Shown: positions 38,966 to 48,647, counted from the first letter of the stretch. The stretch is 64,000 bases of DNA from Streptomyces actinomycinicus (GCF_016741775.1 NZ_JAERRK010000003.1:310001-374000), one strand, 5' to 3'. The notes: generated by a model not told the origin, from the letters alone. Translations and numbers: made by a program.

Positions 38966-41836
38966 ATGCCCCCCAACACCACCGCCACAACGGGTGACAC
39001 CGCCACCACGGGTGCCACGTCCGTCACGTCCGGCAGGAAGAAGGGGCGCAGAGCCCGACTGCTCGTGCTCGTACTGGTTCTGGCCCTCGTCGCAGGACTC
39101 GCCTACGGCGGCTGGTGGTCGATCAGCACCGTCCGGGCCTCCTTCCCGCAGACCACGGGCACCATCAAGCTGGACGGCCTGTCCGGACCGGTCGACGTCA
39201 AGCGGGACGGCTACGGCATCCCGCAGATCTACGCGTCCTCGGACGAGGACCTGTTCATGGCGCAGGGCTTCGTCCAGGCGCAGGACCGGTTCTACGAGAT
39301 GGACGTGCGCCGGCACATGACCTCCGGGCGCCTGTCGGAGATGTTCGGCAAGGGCCAGGTCGAGAACGACGAGTTCCTGCGCACCCTCGGCTGGGACCGG
39401 ATCGCCGAGCAGGAGTACGAGACCAAGCTCTCGGACTCCACGAAGAAGTACCTCCAGGCCTACGCCAAGGGGGTCAACGCCTACCTCCAGGGCAAGGACG
39501 GCGAGGACATCTCCCTGGAGTACGCGGCCCTGGCCCTCGACAACGACTACAAGCCGGAGAAGTGGACCCCGGTCGACTCCGTCTCCTGGCTGAAGGCGAT
39601 GGCCTGGGACCTGCGCGGCAACATGCAGGACGAGGTCGACCGCGCGCTGATGACCAGCCGGCTCGGCCCGCAGCAGATCCAGGACCTGTACCCGGCGTAC
39701 CCCTACGGCCGCAACAAGCCGATCGTGCAGGAAGGCCAGTACGACGCGCTGACCAAGGCCTTCCAGCAGGGCGGATCCGCCAATTCCGGTCAGGGGGCGG
39801 CCGGCGGCGCCACGAGCGGCTCCCAGGGCACCACGGGCACGACGGGGACCACGGGTACGGCCGGCGGCGCCACGAGCGGCTCTCAGGGCACGACGGGTAC
39901 CACCGGCTCCTCCACCTCGGCCGGCACCGGCTCAGGCCTCACGAGCCAGCTGGGGGGCCTCTACAAGGTCCTCGACGATCTCCCCACGGCCGTCGGCGTG
40001 AACGGCCAGGGCATCGGCTCCAACTCGTGGGTGGTCGCCGGGAAGCACACCATCACCGGCAAGCCGCTGCTCGCCAACGACCCGCACCTGTCGGCGTCCC
40101 TGCCCTCCGTCTGGTACCAGATGGGCCTGCACTGCCGGACCGTCTCGAGCAAGTGCCAGTACGACGTCACCGGCTACACGTTTGCCGGGATGCCCGGTGT
40201 GATCATCGGTCACAACGCGAAGATCGCCTGGGGCATGACCAACTCCGGCGTCGACGTCACCGACCTGTACCTGGAGAAGGTCAGCTCGGGCGGCTACCTG
40301 TACGACGGCAAGGTCCGGCCCTTCAAGACCCGCGAGGAGACCATCAAGGTCGCCGGCGGCTCCCCGAAGACGATCGTCGTCCGGCAGACGCAGGACGGGA
40401 TGCCGCTGCTGTCCGACCGTGACGACGAACTGGTCCAGGTCGGCAGGAAGGCCGCCGTGAACACCGCGGCGCCCGACCGGGGCGACGGCTACGGCATCGC
40501 CCTGAGGTGGACCGCGCTCGACCCGGGCACCTCGATGGACGCCGTGTTCGCCATCGACAAGGCGGCGGACTGGAGCGACTTCCGGGCGGGGGCGGCCCTG
40601 TTCGACGTGCCGTCGCAGAACCTGGTCTTCGCCAGCACGGACAACCACATCGGCTACACGCTGCCCGGCAAGATCCCCACGCGCACCGCCAAGGGCGCAG
40701 GCGCCTTCCCGGCGCCGGGCTGGGACTCGAAGTACCGCTGGAAGGGCTTCATCGGGAAGGACGAGCTGCCCTACGAGTACGACCCCGAGCGGGGCTACAT
40801 CGTCACCGCCAACCAGGCCGTGGTCGACCAGGCCAAGTACCCGTACCGGCTCACCGGCGACTGGGGCTACGGCGCCCGCAGCCAGCGCCTCACCGATCTG
40901 ATCGAGTCCAAGATCAAGGGCGACGGCCGGATCTCCACCGACGACATGCGGCAGATGCAGCTGGACAACAGCAGCGAGATCGCCAAGCTCCTGGTGCCCA
41001 AGCTGCTGAAGCTCAACCTGGACGACCCGGAAGTCCGCGAGGCGCAGAAGCTGCTGGAGGGCTGGGACTACACCCAGGACGCCGACTCCGCCGCGGCCGC
41101 GTACTTCAACGCCGTCTGGCGCAACGTCCTGAAGCTGTCCTTCGGCAACAAGCTGCCCAAGGAGCTGCGCGTCAAGGGACAGTGCCTGTGGGTCGACAAG
41201 ATCGACAGCACCGGCCCGGTGGACGACGACACCAAGGTGCGCGAGTGCGGCCAGCGCGATGCCGAACAGGCGCAGCCGGACGGCGGTGACCGCTGGTTCG
41301 AGGTCGTGCGGACCCTGATGGAGAAGCCGGACAGCGACTGGTGGAAGACCCCCGCGTCGGGCACCCGTCCCAAGGCCGACAACCGAGACGAGCTGTTCGT
41401 CCGCGCCATGATCGACGCCCGCTGGGAGCTGACCGCCAAGCTCGGCAAGGACATCGACACCTGGAGCTGGGGCCGGCTGCACCGCCTGTTCCTGAAGAAC
41501 CAGACGCTCGGCACCGAAGGGCCCAAGGTCCTGCAGTACCTCCTCAACCGCGGCCCCTGGAATCTCAGCGGCGGCGAGGCCACGGTGAACGCGAGCGGCT
41601 GGAACGCCGCCGGCGGCTACAACGTCGTCTGGGTGCCGTCCATGCGGATGGTGGTCAACCTCAAGGACCTGGACAAGTCCCGGTGGATCAACCTGAGCGG
41701 CGCCTCCGGGCACGCCTACAACGCCCACTACACCGACCAGACGGGCAAGTGGGTCAAGGGCGAACTGCTGCCCTGGTCGTTCTCCGGGAAGGCGGTCGGC
41801 GACAGCACGAGCGACACGCTCGTCCTCCGGCCGTGA
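38966..41836 (+). CDS. Penicillin-acylase family Ntn-hydrolase, membrane-anchored
   Basis: A 956-residue acylase. A polar, Thr-rich N-terminus is followed by a basic patch and one membrane helix (LLVLVLVLALVAGLAYGGWW), so the enzyme is outside the cell. The alpha part begins GPVDVKRDGYGIPQIYASSD. The precursor is expected to cleave itself before S352 in GIGSNSWVVAGKHTITGKPL, exposing the nucleophile Ser of the beta chain; LANDPHLS follows as in the family. Substrates are amides such as beta-lactam side chains or acyl-homoserine lactones. A Gly/Thr/Ser linker with a DNA-level duplication (39798-39910) precedes the cleavage site. Confidence 0.92.
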   Translation: MPPNTTATTGDTATTGATSVTSGRKKGRRARLLVLVLVLALVAGLAYGGWWSISTVRASFPQTTGTIKLDGLSGPVDVKRDGYGIPQIYASSDEDLFMAQGFVQAQDRFYEMDVRRHMTSGRLSEMFGKGQVENDEFLRTLGWDRIAEQEYETKLSDSTKKYLQAYAKGVNAYLQGKDGEDISLEYAALALDNDYKPEKWTPVDSVSWLKAMAWDLRGNMQDEVDRALMTSRLGPQQIQDLYPAYPYGRNKPIVQEGQYDALTKAFQQGGSANSGQGAAGGATSGSQGTTGTTGTTGTAGGATSGSQGTTGTTGSSTSAGTGSGLTSQLGGLYKVLDDLPTAVGVNGQGIGSNSWVVAGKHTITGKPLLANDPHLSASLPSVWYQMGLHCRTVSSKCQYDVTGYTFAGMPGVIIGHNAKIAWGMTNSGVDVTDLYLEKVSSGGYLYDGKVRPFKTREETIKVAGGSPKTIVVRQTQDGMPLLSDRDDELVQVGRKAAVNTAAPDRGDGYGIALRWTALDPGTSMDAVFAIDKAADWSDFRAGAALFDVPSQNLVFASTDNHIGYTLPGKIPTRTAKGAGAFPAPGWDSKYRWKGFIGKDELPYEYDPERGYIVTANQAVVDQAKYPYRLTGDWGYGARSQRLTDLIESKIKGDGRISTDDMRQMQLDNSSEIAKLLVPKLLKLNLDDPEVREAQKLLEGWDYTQDADSAAAAYFNAVWRNVLKLSFGNKLPKELRVKGQCLWVDKIDSTGPVDDDTKVRECGQRDAEQAQPDGGDRWFEVVRTLMEKPDSDWWKTPASGTRPKADNRDELFVRAMIDARWELTAKLGKDIDTWSWGRLHRLFLKNQTLGTEGPKVLQYLLNRGPWNLSGGEATVNASGWNAAGGYNVVWVPSMRMVVNLKDLDKSRWINLSGASGHAYNAHYTDQTGKWVKGELLPWSFSGKAVGDSTSDTLVLRP

Positions 41837-41884
41837 GCCTGCCCCGGAGCCTCCAGGGCCCCGGGGATCCGGACGGCAGCACTC

Positions 41885-41922
41885 GGAAAGGGCCCTCCAC
41901 GCACGCGTGGAGGGCCCTTTCC
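41885..41922. terminator. Strong hairpin between convergent acylase and cyclo-ligase genes
   Basis: An 18-bp perfect inverted repeat (GGAAAGGGCCCTCCACGC and its complement) forms a very stable stem ending in GGCCCTTTCC, usable from both directions. Confidence 0.85.
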
Positions 41923-41958
41923 GTGCCCGGGAGCGGTCGCGCGAGCCGGGCCGCCGGG

Positions 41959-42579
41959 TCAGACGCCGGGGAAGCGGCGAACCCCGGAGGGCGTCACCAC
42001 CGCGTGCACCGGCTTGTCGTGCGGCTCCGCCGGGACGTCCGCGACGACCTCCGTGTCGTACAGCAGCACCACGAGCCGGGGGCCGGCGCCCGCCCGTTCC
42101 AGGCGGGCCAGCACCCGGTCGTACGATCCGCCGCCGCGCCCCAGCCGCATCCCGCGCGCGTCCACCGCGAGCCCCGGCAGCAGGACGACGTCCGCTGCCG
42201 TCACGGCGTCCGGGCCGAGCCGCGCGCCCGAGGGCTCGAACAGCGCCATCTTCCCGCCGTGTCGGACCGGCGCGAGGGAGTCCGGGCCGGTGTACTCGCC
42301 CCAGTCCAGATCGTTGTCCGGCAGCAGCGCGGGAAGCAGGACACGCACGCCCCGCGCGCGCAGCGCGTCCAGCAGCGTGAGCGTGCCCGGTTCGCTCCCG
42401 ACGGAGACGTACGCCGCCACCGTGCGCGCGTGCGCCAGCTCGGGCAGCTCCAGGGCGCGCCGCGCCAGCGCGCGGCCGGCCTCGCGCACGTCATCCGCCG
42501 TCAACCTGTTCCTCACCGTGAGGAACTCTCGTCGCAACATGCGCTTGTCAGGCTCGCCCGTGCGTCCGTGCTGTGCCAC
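41959..42579 (-). CDS. 5-formyltetrahydrofolate cyclo-ligase
   Basis: A 206-residue enzyme converting 5-formyl-THF to 5,10-methenyl-THF with ATP. Family motifs: KRMLRREFLTVRNRL at the start, VAAYVSVGSEPGT, DVVLLPGLAVDARGMRLGRGGGSYDR (the ATP/phosphate region, residues about 135-160) and VHAVVTP at the end. GTG at 42579 follows GAGGACG; an alternative TTG lies eight codons upstream. It is divergent from galU, as in mycobacteria (Rv0992c/Rv0993). Confidence 0.93.
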   Translation of the reverse strand: MAQHGRTGEPDKRMLRREFLTVRNRLTADDVREAGRALARRALELPELAHARTVAAYVSVGSEPGTLTLLDALRARGVRVLLPALLPDNDLDWGEYTGPDSLAPVRHGGKMALFEPSGARLGPDAVTAADVVLLPGLAVDARGMRLGRGGGSYDRVLARLERAGAGPRLVVLLYDTEVVADVPAEPHDKPVHAVVTPSGVRRFPGV

Positions 42580-42674
42580 TGGTCGTCCTCGTACCTTTCC
42601 CAATGCAGGTCATATGCGGGTCAAGCAACCGGAGCCCCAGATTCCCTGCAAAGGCACCGGATATGGTGGCGGGC

Positions 42675-43586
42675 ATGACTCAGTCCCACCCCAGGATCAG
42701 CAAGGCTGTCATTCCCGCAGCCGGCCTCGGCACCCGGTTCCTGCCGGCCACCAAAGCCACTCCCAAGGAGATGCTGCCGGTCGTAGACAAGCCGGCGATC
42801 CAGTACGTGGTCGAGGAGGCCGTGTCGGCGGGGCTCGACGACGTCCTCATGATCACCGGGCGCAACAAGCGGCCGCTCGAGGACCACTTCGACCGCAACT
42901 ACGAGCTGGAGTCGGCGCTCGAGAAGAAGGGCGACGCCGAACGGCTCGCTAAGGTGCAGGAGTCCAGCGACCTGGCCACGATGCACTACGTGCGCCAGGG
43001 TGACCCCAAGGGCCTCGGCCACGCCGTGCTGTGCGCCGCCCCGCACGTCGGCCACGAGCCGTTCGCGGTCCTCCTCGGTGACGACCTGATCGACCCGCGG
43101 GACCCGCTGCTGCAGCGCATGATCGAGGTCCAGGAGCAGCGCGGCGGCAGCGTGATCGCCCTCATGGAGGTCGCGCCCGAGCAGGTCCACCTCTACGGCT
43201 GCGCGGCCGTGGAGGCCACCACCGACGGCGACGTCGTGCAGGTGACCGGACTCGTCGAGAAGCCGGACCCGGCGGACGCCCCGTCGAACTACGCGATCAT
43301 CGGCCGCTACGTCCTGGACCCGCACATCTTCGACATACTGCGCAAGACCGAGCCCGGCCGCGGCGGCGAGATCCAGCTCACCGACGCCCTCCAGCAGCTC
43401 GCGCAGGACGAGAAGATCGGCGGCCCGGTGCACGGCGTCGTCTTCAAGGGCCGCCGCTACGACACCGGGGACCGTGGCGACTTCCTGCGTGCCATTGTCA
43501 GACTCGCGTGCGAACGTGAAGACCTGGGCCCGGACTTCCGGACCTGGCTTCGCAGTTACGTAGCCGAGGAGATGCAGCAGTCTTGA
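42675..43586 (+). CDS. galU: UTP-glucose-1-phosphate uridylyltransferase
   Basis: A 303-residue nucleotidyltransferase producing UDP-glucose for cell-envelope glycans. Motifs: KAVIPAAGLGTRFLPATKA with the nucleotide-binding loop, PKEMLPVVDKPAIQYVVEEAV, LLGDDLI and NYAIIGRYVLDPHIF. The ATG at 42675 gives the usual start (MTQSHPR); an ATG four codons earlier is possible. Its last bases overlap the TTG start of glp (TTGA), so galU, glp and the molybdenum genes form one operon. Confidence 0.94.
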   Translation: MTQSHPRISKAVIPAAGLGTRFLPATKATPKEMLPVVDKPAIQYVVEEAVSAGLDDVLMITGRNKRPLEDHFDRNYELESALEKKGDAERLAKVQESSDLATMHYVRQGDPKGLGHAVLCAAPHVGHEPFAVLLGDDLIDPRDPLLQRMIEVQEQRGGSVIALMEVAPEQVHLYGCAAVEATTDGDVVQVTGLVEKPDPADAPSNYAIIGRYVLDPHIFDILRKTEPGRGGEIQLTDALQQLAQDEKIGGPVHGVVFKGRRYDTGDRGDFLRAIVRLACEREDLGPDFRTWLRSYVAEEMQQS

Positions 43587-44905
43587 GCAGCGCCGCGACC
43601 CGTCCCGCCGGCCCGGACGACCTGTGGTCGGTGGACGAGCACCTGGAGGACATCCTCTCGACCGTCCGCCCCCTCGAACCCATCGAGCTGCAACTGCTCG
43701 ACGCCCAGGGCTGTGTCCTGGTCGACGACGTCACGGTGCCGGTCTCCCTGCCGCCGTTCGACAACAGCTCCATGGACGGGTACGCGGTGCGGGTCGCGGA
43801 CGTGGCGGGCGCCGGCGAGGAGTTCCCGGCCGCCCTCGAGGTCGTCGGGGACGTCGCGGCGGGCGCGGCCGACCTGGTCCGGGTGGGCCCCGGACAGGCC
43901 GCGCGCATCATGACCGGAGCACCGCTGCCGCCCGGCGCCGAGGCCGTCGTCCCCGTCGAGTGGACCGACGGCGGGCTCGGCGAGGGCCCGGTGAGCGGCA
44001 TGCGCGCCCGCAGCCTGGCCCCCGAGGGCGCCGAGGGCCACGTGCAGGTGTACCGCCCGGTGGAGGCACGCGCGCACGTGCGGGCCAAGGGCAGCGACGT
44101 GCGCGCCGGCGACCGGGCCCTGGAGGCCGGCACGATCCTCGGCCCGCCGCAGATCGCACTGCTCGCCGCGATCGGCCGCGGCACGGTCCGGGTGCGCCCG
44201 CGCCCGCGCGTGGTCGTGGTGTCCACCGGCAGCGAACTCGTCCAGCCCGGCGAGGAGCTGGCCGGCGGCCAGATCTACGACTCCAACAGCTTCGCCCTCA
44301 CCGCCGCCGCGCGGGACGCGGGTGCCATCGCCTACCGGGTGGGCGCCGTCGCCGACGACACCGAGACCCTCCGCTCCACCATCGAGGACCAGCTCATCCG
44401 CGCGGACCTGCTGGTGACCACGGGCGGGGTGAGCGTCGGGGCGTACGACGTCGTCAAGGAGGCGCTGGCGCACGTCGGCGACGAGGACGAGGCGGGCAGC
44501 GGTGTCGAGTTCCGCAAGCTCGCCATGCAGCCCGGCAAGCCCCAGGGCTTCGGCTCCATCGGGCCGGACCACACCCCGCTGCTGGCCCTGCCCGGCAACC
44601 CCGTGTCGTCGTACGTCTCCTTCGAGATGTTCGTCCGCCCCGCCATCCGCGCGCTGATGGGCCTCACCGACCTCCACCGGCCCCGCGCGCGGGCCGTCCT
44701 GAAGGCGGACGGGGCGCTGCGCTCGCCGAAGGGCCGCCGCCAGTTCCTGCGCGGCACGTACGCCGACGGCGAGGTGGTCCCCGTGGGCGGTGCGGGCTCC
44801 CACCTGATCGCGGCGCTGGCGCAGGCCGACGCGCTGATCGTCGTCCCCGAGGACGCCGAGTCCGTCGAGCCCGGCACCGAGGTCGAGGTCGTCCTGCTGG
44901 GCTGA
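43583..44905 (+). CDS. glp: Gephyrin-like molybdotransferase Glp (MoeA family)
   Basis: A 440-residue MoeA/gephyrin-E protein. MoeA hallmarks: [82 protein letters not shown] and [16 protein letters not shown]. MoeA inserts molybdate into molybdopterin. In actinobacteria this genomic paralogue is called Glp; with its membrane receptor GlpR it takes part in cell division and polar growth, as shown in Corynebacterium. Here glpR lies four genes downstream. The start is TTG, overlapping the galU stop. Confidence 0.92.
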   Translation: MSSAATRPAGPDDLWSVDEHLEDILSTVRPLEPIELQLLDAQGCVLVDDVTVPVSLPPFDNSSMDGYAVRVADVAGAGEEFPAALEVVGDVAAGAADLVRVGPGQAARIMTGAPLPPGAEAVVPVEWTDGGLGEGPVSGMRARSLAPEGAEGHVQVYRPVEARAHVRAKGSDVRAGDRALEAGTILGPPQIALLAAIGRGTVRVRPRPRVVVVSTGSELVQPGEELAGGQIYDSNSFALTAAARDAGAIAYRVGAVADDTETLRSTIEDQLIRADLLVTTGGVSVGAYDVVKEALAHVGDEDEAGSGVEFRKLAMQPGKPQGFGSIGPDHTPLLALPGNPVSSYVSFEMFVRPAIRALMGLTDLHRPRARAVLKADGALRSPKGRRQFLRGTYADGEVVPVGGAGSHLIAALAQADALIVVPEDAESVEPGTEVEVVLLG

Positions 44906-44990
44906 GCCCTCCTGGTTGGCGGTACCGTGTCGCGCACAGCAGGCCCGTGCACCGCACTGCCACGGGCCCGGACCGGGAGCACCACACACC

Positions 44991-45503
44991 ATGACTGTGC
45001 CTTCCCGGGGGGAGACCCCCGGACCCCCAGTGCAGGACCGACTGACGCACATCGACGAGGCGGGCGCGGCCCGCATGGTCGACGTCTCCGGGAAGGACGT
45101 GACCGCGCGCACCGCGCGCGCCAGTGGCCGCGTCCTGGTCTCACCGCGCGTGGTCGAGCTGCTGCGCGGTGAGGGGGTCCCCAAGGGAGACGCCCTGGCC
45201 ACCGCCCGGATCGCGGGCATCATGGGCGCCAAGCGGACCCCGGACCTGATCCCGCTGTGCCACCCGTTGTCGGTGTCCGGTGTGAAACTGGATCTGTCGG
45301 TCGCGGACGACGCCGTGGAGATCCTGGCCACCGTGAAGACCACGGACCGCACGGGTGTCGAGATGGAGGCCCTCACCGCGGTGACGGTCGCCGCGCTCAC
45401 CGTGATCGACATGGTCAAGGCGGTCGACAAGGGGGCGGTCATCACGGACGTACGGGTCGAGGAGAAGACAGGCGGCAAGTCGGGCGACTGGAGCCGGGCA
45501 TGA
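44991..45503 (+). CDS. moaC: Cyclic pyranopterin monophosphate synthase
   Basis: A 170-residue MoaC, which makes cPMP from the MoaA product in molybdopterin biosynthesis. Signatures: [40 protein letters not shown] with the catalytic region, [29 protein letters not shown], and the terminal Lys-rich [11 protein letters not shown]. The start lies 85 bp after glp, and the stop overlaps the next gene by four bases (ATGA). Confidence 0.95.
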   Translation: MTVPSRGETPGPPVQDRLTHIDEAGAARMVDVSGKDVTARTARASGRVLVSPRVVELLRGEGVPKGDALATARIAGIMGAKRTPDLIPLCHPLSVSGVKLDLSVADDAVEILATVKTTDRTGVEMEALTAVTVAALTVIDMVKAVDKGAVITDVRVEEKTGGKSGDWSRA

Positions 45504-46039
45504 CATTCGGTGACACCACGGGAGGCGCGCTGTCGGCGCCGTACGCCGCGCTGGTCGTCACCGCCTCCAGCCGGGCCGCCGCCGGTGTCTACGAGGACAA
45601 GGGCGGCCCGCTGATCGTGCGGGGCCTGGAGGATCTCGGGTTCGCCGTGGACGGGCCGCAGGTGGTGCCGGACGGGGACCCGGTGGAAGCGGCGCTGCGA
45701 GCGGCCGTGGAGGCGGCGTACGACGTCGTCGTCACCACCGGCGGCACCGGCATCTCGCCGACCGACCGCACGCCCGAGGCGACCCGCGCGGTGATCGACC
45801 GCGAGGTGCCGGGCATCGCCGAGGCCATCCGCGCGTACGGCCGGGAGAAGGTGCCCACCGCCGCGCTCTCCCGGGGCCTGGCGGGAGTCGCCGGGGGGAC
45901 GCTGGTCGTCAACCTGCCCGGTTCGACCGGCGGTGTGCGGGACGGCCTCGCCGTCCTGGAGCCCCTGCTGATCCACGCCGTCGACCAGATTCGCGGCGGT
46001 GACCACCCCAGACCCGGCAGCACCGGGGGTGCGAGCTGA
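45500..46039 (+). CDS. mog: Molybdopterin adenylyltransferase-type protein (MogA/MoaB)
   Basis: A 179-residue MogA/MoaB-fold protein activating molybdopterin by adenylation before molybdate insertion. Motifs: [40 protein letters not shown] (the molybdopterin-binding loop), and [13 protein letters not shown]. It overlaps moaC at the start and the acetyltransferase gene at the end, continuing the tightly packed operon. Confidence 0.92.
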   Translation: MTFGDTTGGALSAPYAALVVTASSRAAAGVYEDKGGPLIVRGLEDLGFAVDGPQVVPDGDPVEAALRAAVEAAYDVVVTTGGTGISPTDRTPEATRAVIDREVPGIAEAIRAYGREKVPTAALSRGLAGVAGGTLVVNLPGSTGGVRDGLAVLEPLLIHAVDQIRGGDHPRPGSTGGAS

Positions 46040-46737
46040 ACAGCCCTTCCTGGCCCGTCGTGCTGGCGGACGGCGATGTCGTCCTCCGGCCGATAAAGCT
46101 GCGCGACCAGCGGGTGTGGCGCGAGGTGAACCGGCGCAACCGGGACTGGCTGCGCCCCTGGGAGGCGACCATCCCGCCGCCCACGCCGAGCGGGCCGATC
46201 GTGCACCGGCCGACCTACCGCCAGATGGTCCGGCATCTGCGGTCCGAGGCCGGCTCGGGCCGGATGCTGCCGTTCGTCATCGAGTACCAGGGCCGGCTGG
46301 TCGGGCAGCTCACCGTCGCGGGGATCACCTGGGGATCGATGTGCTCGGGACACGTCGGTTACTGGGTGGACGAGGCGGTGGCCGGGCGCGGGGTGATGCC
46401 GACGGCCGTCGCGCTCGCGGTGGACCACTGTTTCCGCAGCGTCGGGCTGCACCGCATCGAGGTCTGCATTCGTCCCGAGAACCGGCCGAGCCGCCGGGTC
46501 GTGGAGAAACTCGGATTCCGCGAGGAGGGGCTGCGACCGCGCTATCTGCACATCGACGGCGCCTGGCGGGACCACCTCGTCTACGCGCTCACCGCCGAAG
46601 AGGTGCCCGACGGTTTGCTCGCCCGCTGGCACCGGGCACGCTCCCGGGGGGCGCAGCACACCGAGGGGGACTCCGGCGAGCCGGACGCGGCGGGCAACGG
46701 ACGGAGCACGCCCGGGAATCCCGTCGAGCGCTCCTGA
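46036..46737 (+). CDS. RimJ-like GNAT N-acetyltransferase
   Basis: A 233-residue GNAT of the RimJ/RimL type that acetylates protein N-termini or small molecules. Motifs: DVVLRPIKLRDQRVWREVNRRN near the start, GHVGYWVDEAVAGRGVMPTAVALAVDH, the acetyl-CoA loop, and RPENRPSRRVVEKLGFREEGLRPRYLHIDG. The family-conserved sequence starts before the first GTG (46060). A CTG at 46036 overlaps the mog stop as CTGA and has GGGGG upstream, so CTG is taken as the start. M. tuberculosis has rimJ (Rv0995) at the same place. Confidence 0.88.
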   Translation: MNSPSWPVVLADGDVVLRPIKLRDQRVWREVNRRNRDWLRPWEATIPPPTPSGPIVHRPTYRQMVRHLRSEAGSGRMLPFVIEYQGRLVGQLTVAGITWGSMCSGHVGYWVDEAVAGRGVMPTAVALAVDHCFRSVGLHRIEVCIRPENRPSRRVVEKLGFREEGLRPRYLHIDGAWRDHLVYALTAEEVPDGLLARWHRARSRGAQHTEGDSGEPDAAGNGRSTPGNPVERS

Positions 46738-46916
46738 ATTGAATATATGTTCGAAATTGATCGGCGGCTGACCGACTTGGCGCGCTGAAAATTCGCCACT
46801 GTGGCGGCTCTCTGATCGCATCGGTCGAAAAAAATGCTGGAAATATCAGCCAGATCGTGCGACACACCGGCCCAATTGGCGGATGGCCTCGTGCAAACCC
46901 CTCTACCGTGTGAGGC

Positions 46917-48242
46917 GTGAGCAGCAGCGGCCTCATCTACGCAGTCATTGTCGGGGCCTGGGCCGCCTACTTGGTGCCGATGTGGCTCCGTAGGCAGGAC
47001 GAGCTGAACGAGGCCCGTCCGACGGAACGCTTCAGCACCGCCATCCGGCTGCTGTCCGGAAGGGCGGGCATGGAGCGCCGATACGCCAGGGACCTGCGGG
47101 CGCGCTCCGCCCAGGAGGGGGAGCCGGACGCCGGCGATCCGGATGCCGTCACCGACTCGGTGGACGTCCGGGCCTTCGCCGTGCCTCCGACCCGCCGTCA
47201 GGTCACCACGGAGAGCGAGCCCGAGGCACCCGGCACCCCGGACCCGGCACGCGACCAAGGGGCCGCACCGGCACCCGACCCAGCCTCCGCCCACCCGCCG
47301 GCGCACACGCCGGCCCCGAAGCGGGTACCCGCGGCACGGCAGGCACCCTCGGCACAAGCGTCCTCGGCACAAGCGTCCTCGGCACAAGCACCCTCGGCAC
47401 AAGCGTCCTCGGCACAAGCGTCCTCGGCGCAGGCGGCCGCAGCACGTGCCCGGCGCTCCAAGGTGCTCGCCCGCCGTCGGCGCACCACGGTGATGCTCTT
47501 CGTCGCCTTCACTCTCGGTGCGGTCGTCGCCGCCGTCGGCGGACTCGCCTTCCTCTGGGCGCCTGCCGTACCCGCCGTACTGCTCAGCGTGTACATCGCC
47601 CATCTGCGCACCCAGGAGCGCCGCCGCTTCGCGTACCAGATGGACCGCAGGCAGGCCGAGGCCGCGGCCCAGCGGCTGCGGGACCACCAGCCGCGCCGTC
47701 GCACCCCCGTCGAGGCGGGCCCCGGCGCCGACGAACCGGAGGACGCATCGGACCCCGGGACCGACACCGGACTCTCCGCGCTCGCCGCCGACCGGCGTGC
47801 CCTCGTCGAGCAGACCGACCACGCCGAGTGGGTCGACCAGCAGCGCGAGCGGCAGCGCCGCCCCGGCCAGGGGGACAGCTGGGACCCGGTGCCGGTGCCG
47901 CTGCCGACGTACGTGACCGCACCGGTCGCTCCCCGCGCCACCTCCGACGTGGACCTGGGCGCGCCCGGCACCTGGAGTTCGGCGCGGTCCAGCACGGTCG
48001 CGCCCGAGCACGAGGCGAGCCACGCGCCGGAGGGTGAGGGCACCGCGCCGGCGTCCGGGACCGCCACGGGATCCGCGTCCGGATCCGGGTCCGCCTCGGG
48101 CGCCGAGTCCGGGGACAAGCAGACGGGTGGCCGCAGCGACGCCCGCCGCGCGGCCTCCGCCCGCCGGGCACGTGAGCGTGGCCGCACGCCGCTCTTCGAC
48201 CAGTACGAGGAGGGCGAGCGCCCGCGCGCCGCCAACGAGTGA
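46917..48242 (+). CDS. glpR: Gephyrin-like molybdotransferase receptor GlpR
   Basis: A 441-residue membrane protein. The short N-terminal membrane segment (GLIYAVIVGAWAAYLVPMWLR) is followed by a conserved soluble part (DELNEARPTERFSTAIRLL). Then come a disordered linker, two close membrane helices (TVMLFVAFTLGAVVAAVGGLAFLWAPAVPAVLLSVYI), a conserved cytosolic helix and a long disordered tail. This matches GlpR, the receptor of Glp, and the gene follows rimJ as Rv0996 does in M. tuberculosis. The linker contains six Ala-Gln-Ala/Pro-Ser-Ser units encoded by 15-bp DNA repeats (47345-47440). An AT-rich 179-bp spacer precedes it. Confidence 0.88.
   Translation: MSSSGLIYAVIVGAWAAYLVPMWLRRQDELNEARPTERFSTAIRLLSGRAGMERRYARDLRARSAQEGEPDAGDPDAVTDSVDVRAFAVPPTRRQVTTESEPEAPGTPDPARDQGAAPAPDPASAHPPAHTPAPKRVPAARQAPSAQASSAQASSAQAPSAQASSAQASSAQAAAARARRSKVLARRRRTTVMLFVAFTLGAVVAAVGGLAFLWAPAVPAVLLSVYIAHLRTQERRRFAYQMDRRQAEAAAQRLRDHQPRRRTPVEAGPGADEPEDASDPGTDTGLSALAADRRALVEQTDHAEWVDQQRERQRRPGQGDSWDPVPVPLPTYVTAPVAPRATSDVDLGAPGTWSSARSSTVAPEHEASHAPEGEGTAPASGTATGSASGSGSASGAESGDKQTGGRSDARRAASARRARERGRTPLFDQYEEGERPRAANE
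47345..47440 (+). repeat. 15-bp in-frame repeat in glpR linker
   Basis: GCACAAGCGTCCTCG recurs six times with single-base changes, encoding A-Q-A-S-S units. The period keeps the frame. Confidence 0.9.
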
Positions 48243-48325
48243 CCTTGCTTCCCTGCCGTCCTGACCGGTCGGGGAACGGATTTCCAAGCACCCCGATCGG
48301 GATGCTAAAGTTTCACTCGTTGCAA

Positions 48326-48399
48326 GGGCCTGTGGCGCAGTCCGGTAGCGCACCTCGTTCGCATCGAGGGGGCCAGGGGTTCAAATCCCCTCAGGTCCA
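48326..48399 (+). tRNA. tRNA-Ala (anticodon CGC)
   Basis: A complete cloverleaf: acceptor GGGCCTG/CAGGTCC with one G-U pair and discriminator A, D arm GCGCAGTCCGGTAGCGC, anticodon stem CCTCG/CGAGG with loop TTCGCAT, and T arm CAGGGGTTCAAATCCCCT. CCA is not encoded. It is transcribed independently, 83 bp after glpR. Confidence 0.95.
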
Positions 48400-48431
48400 C
48401 GCACGACTGTTCCTGAGTCAGCTCAGGAGCG

Positions 48432-48484
48432 GTGAACGAAGATCCCGCCGATCATCACGATCGGACGGGATCTTCGTCGTTCAC
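48432..48484. terminator. Long hairpin after tRNA-Ala
   Basis: GTGAACGAAGATCCCG pairs with CGGGATCTTCGTCGTTCAC with an inner CCGATC/GATCGG stem. It terminates the tRNA transcript. The following 160 bp before the GNAT gene contain only GATCCGGGCCCGG-type short repeats. Confidence 0.8.
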
Positions 48485-48647
48485 GGGGTGAGGTGTTCAC
48501 CGGGTGCGTCGTTCACGGCGTACAGGGGACCCTCCGCCCCCCGACCCGCCGACCGGGCCGGTCCGGACAGATCCGGGCCCGGCCCGCCCGATCGGATCCG
48601 GGCCCGGCGCGCCCGGTCAGTGGCGGAGATCACCACGTGGCCGGGGC

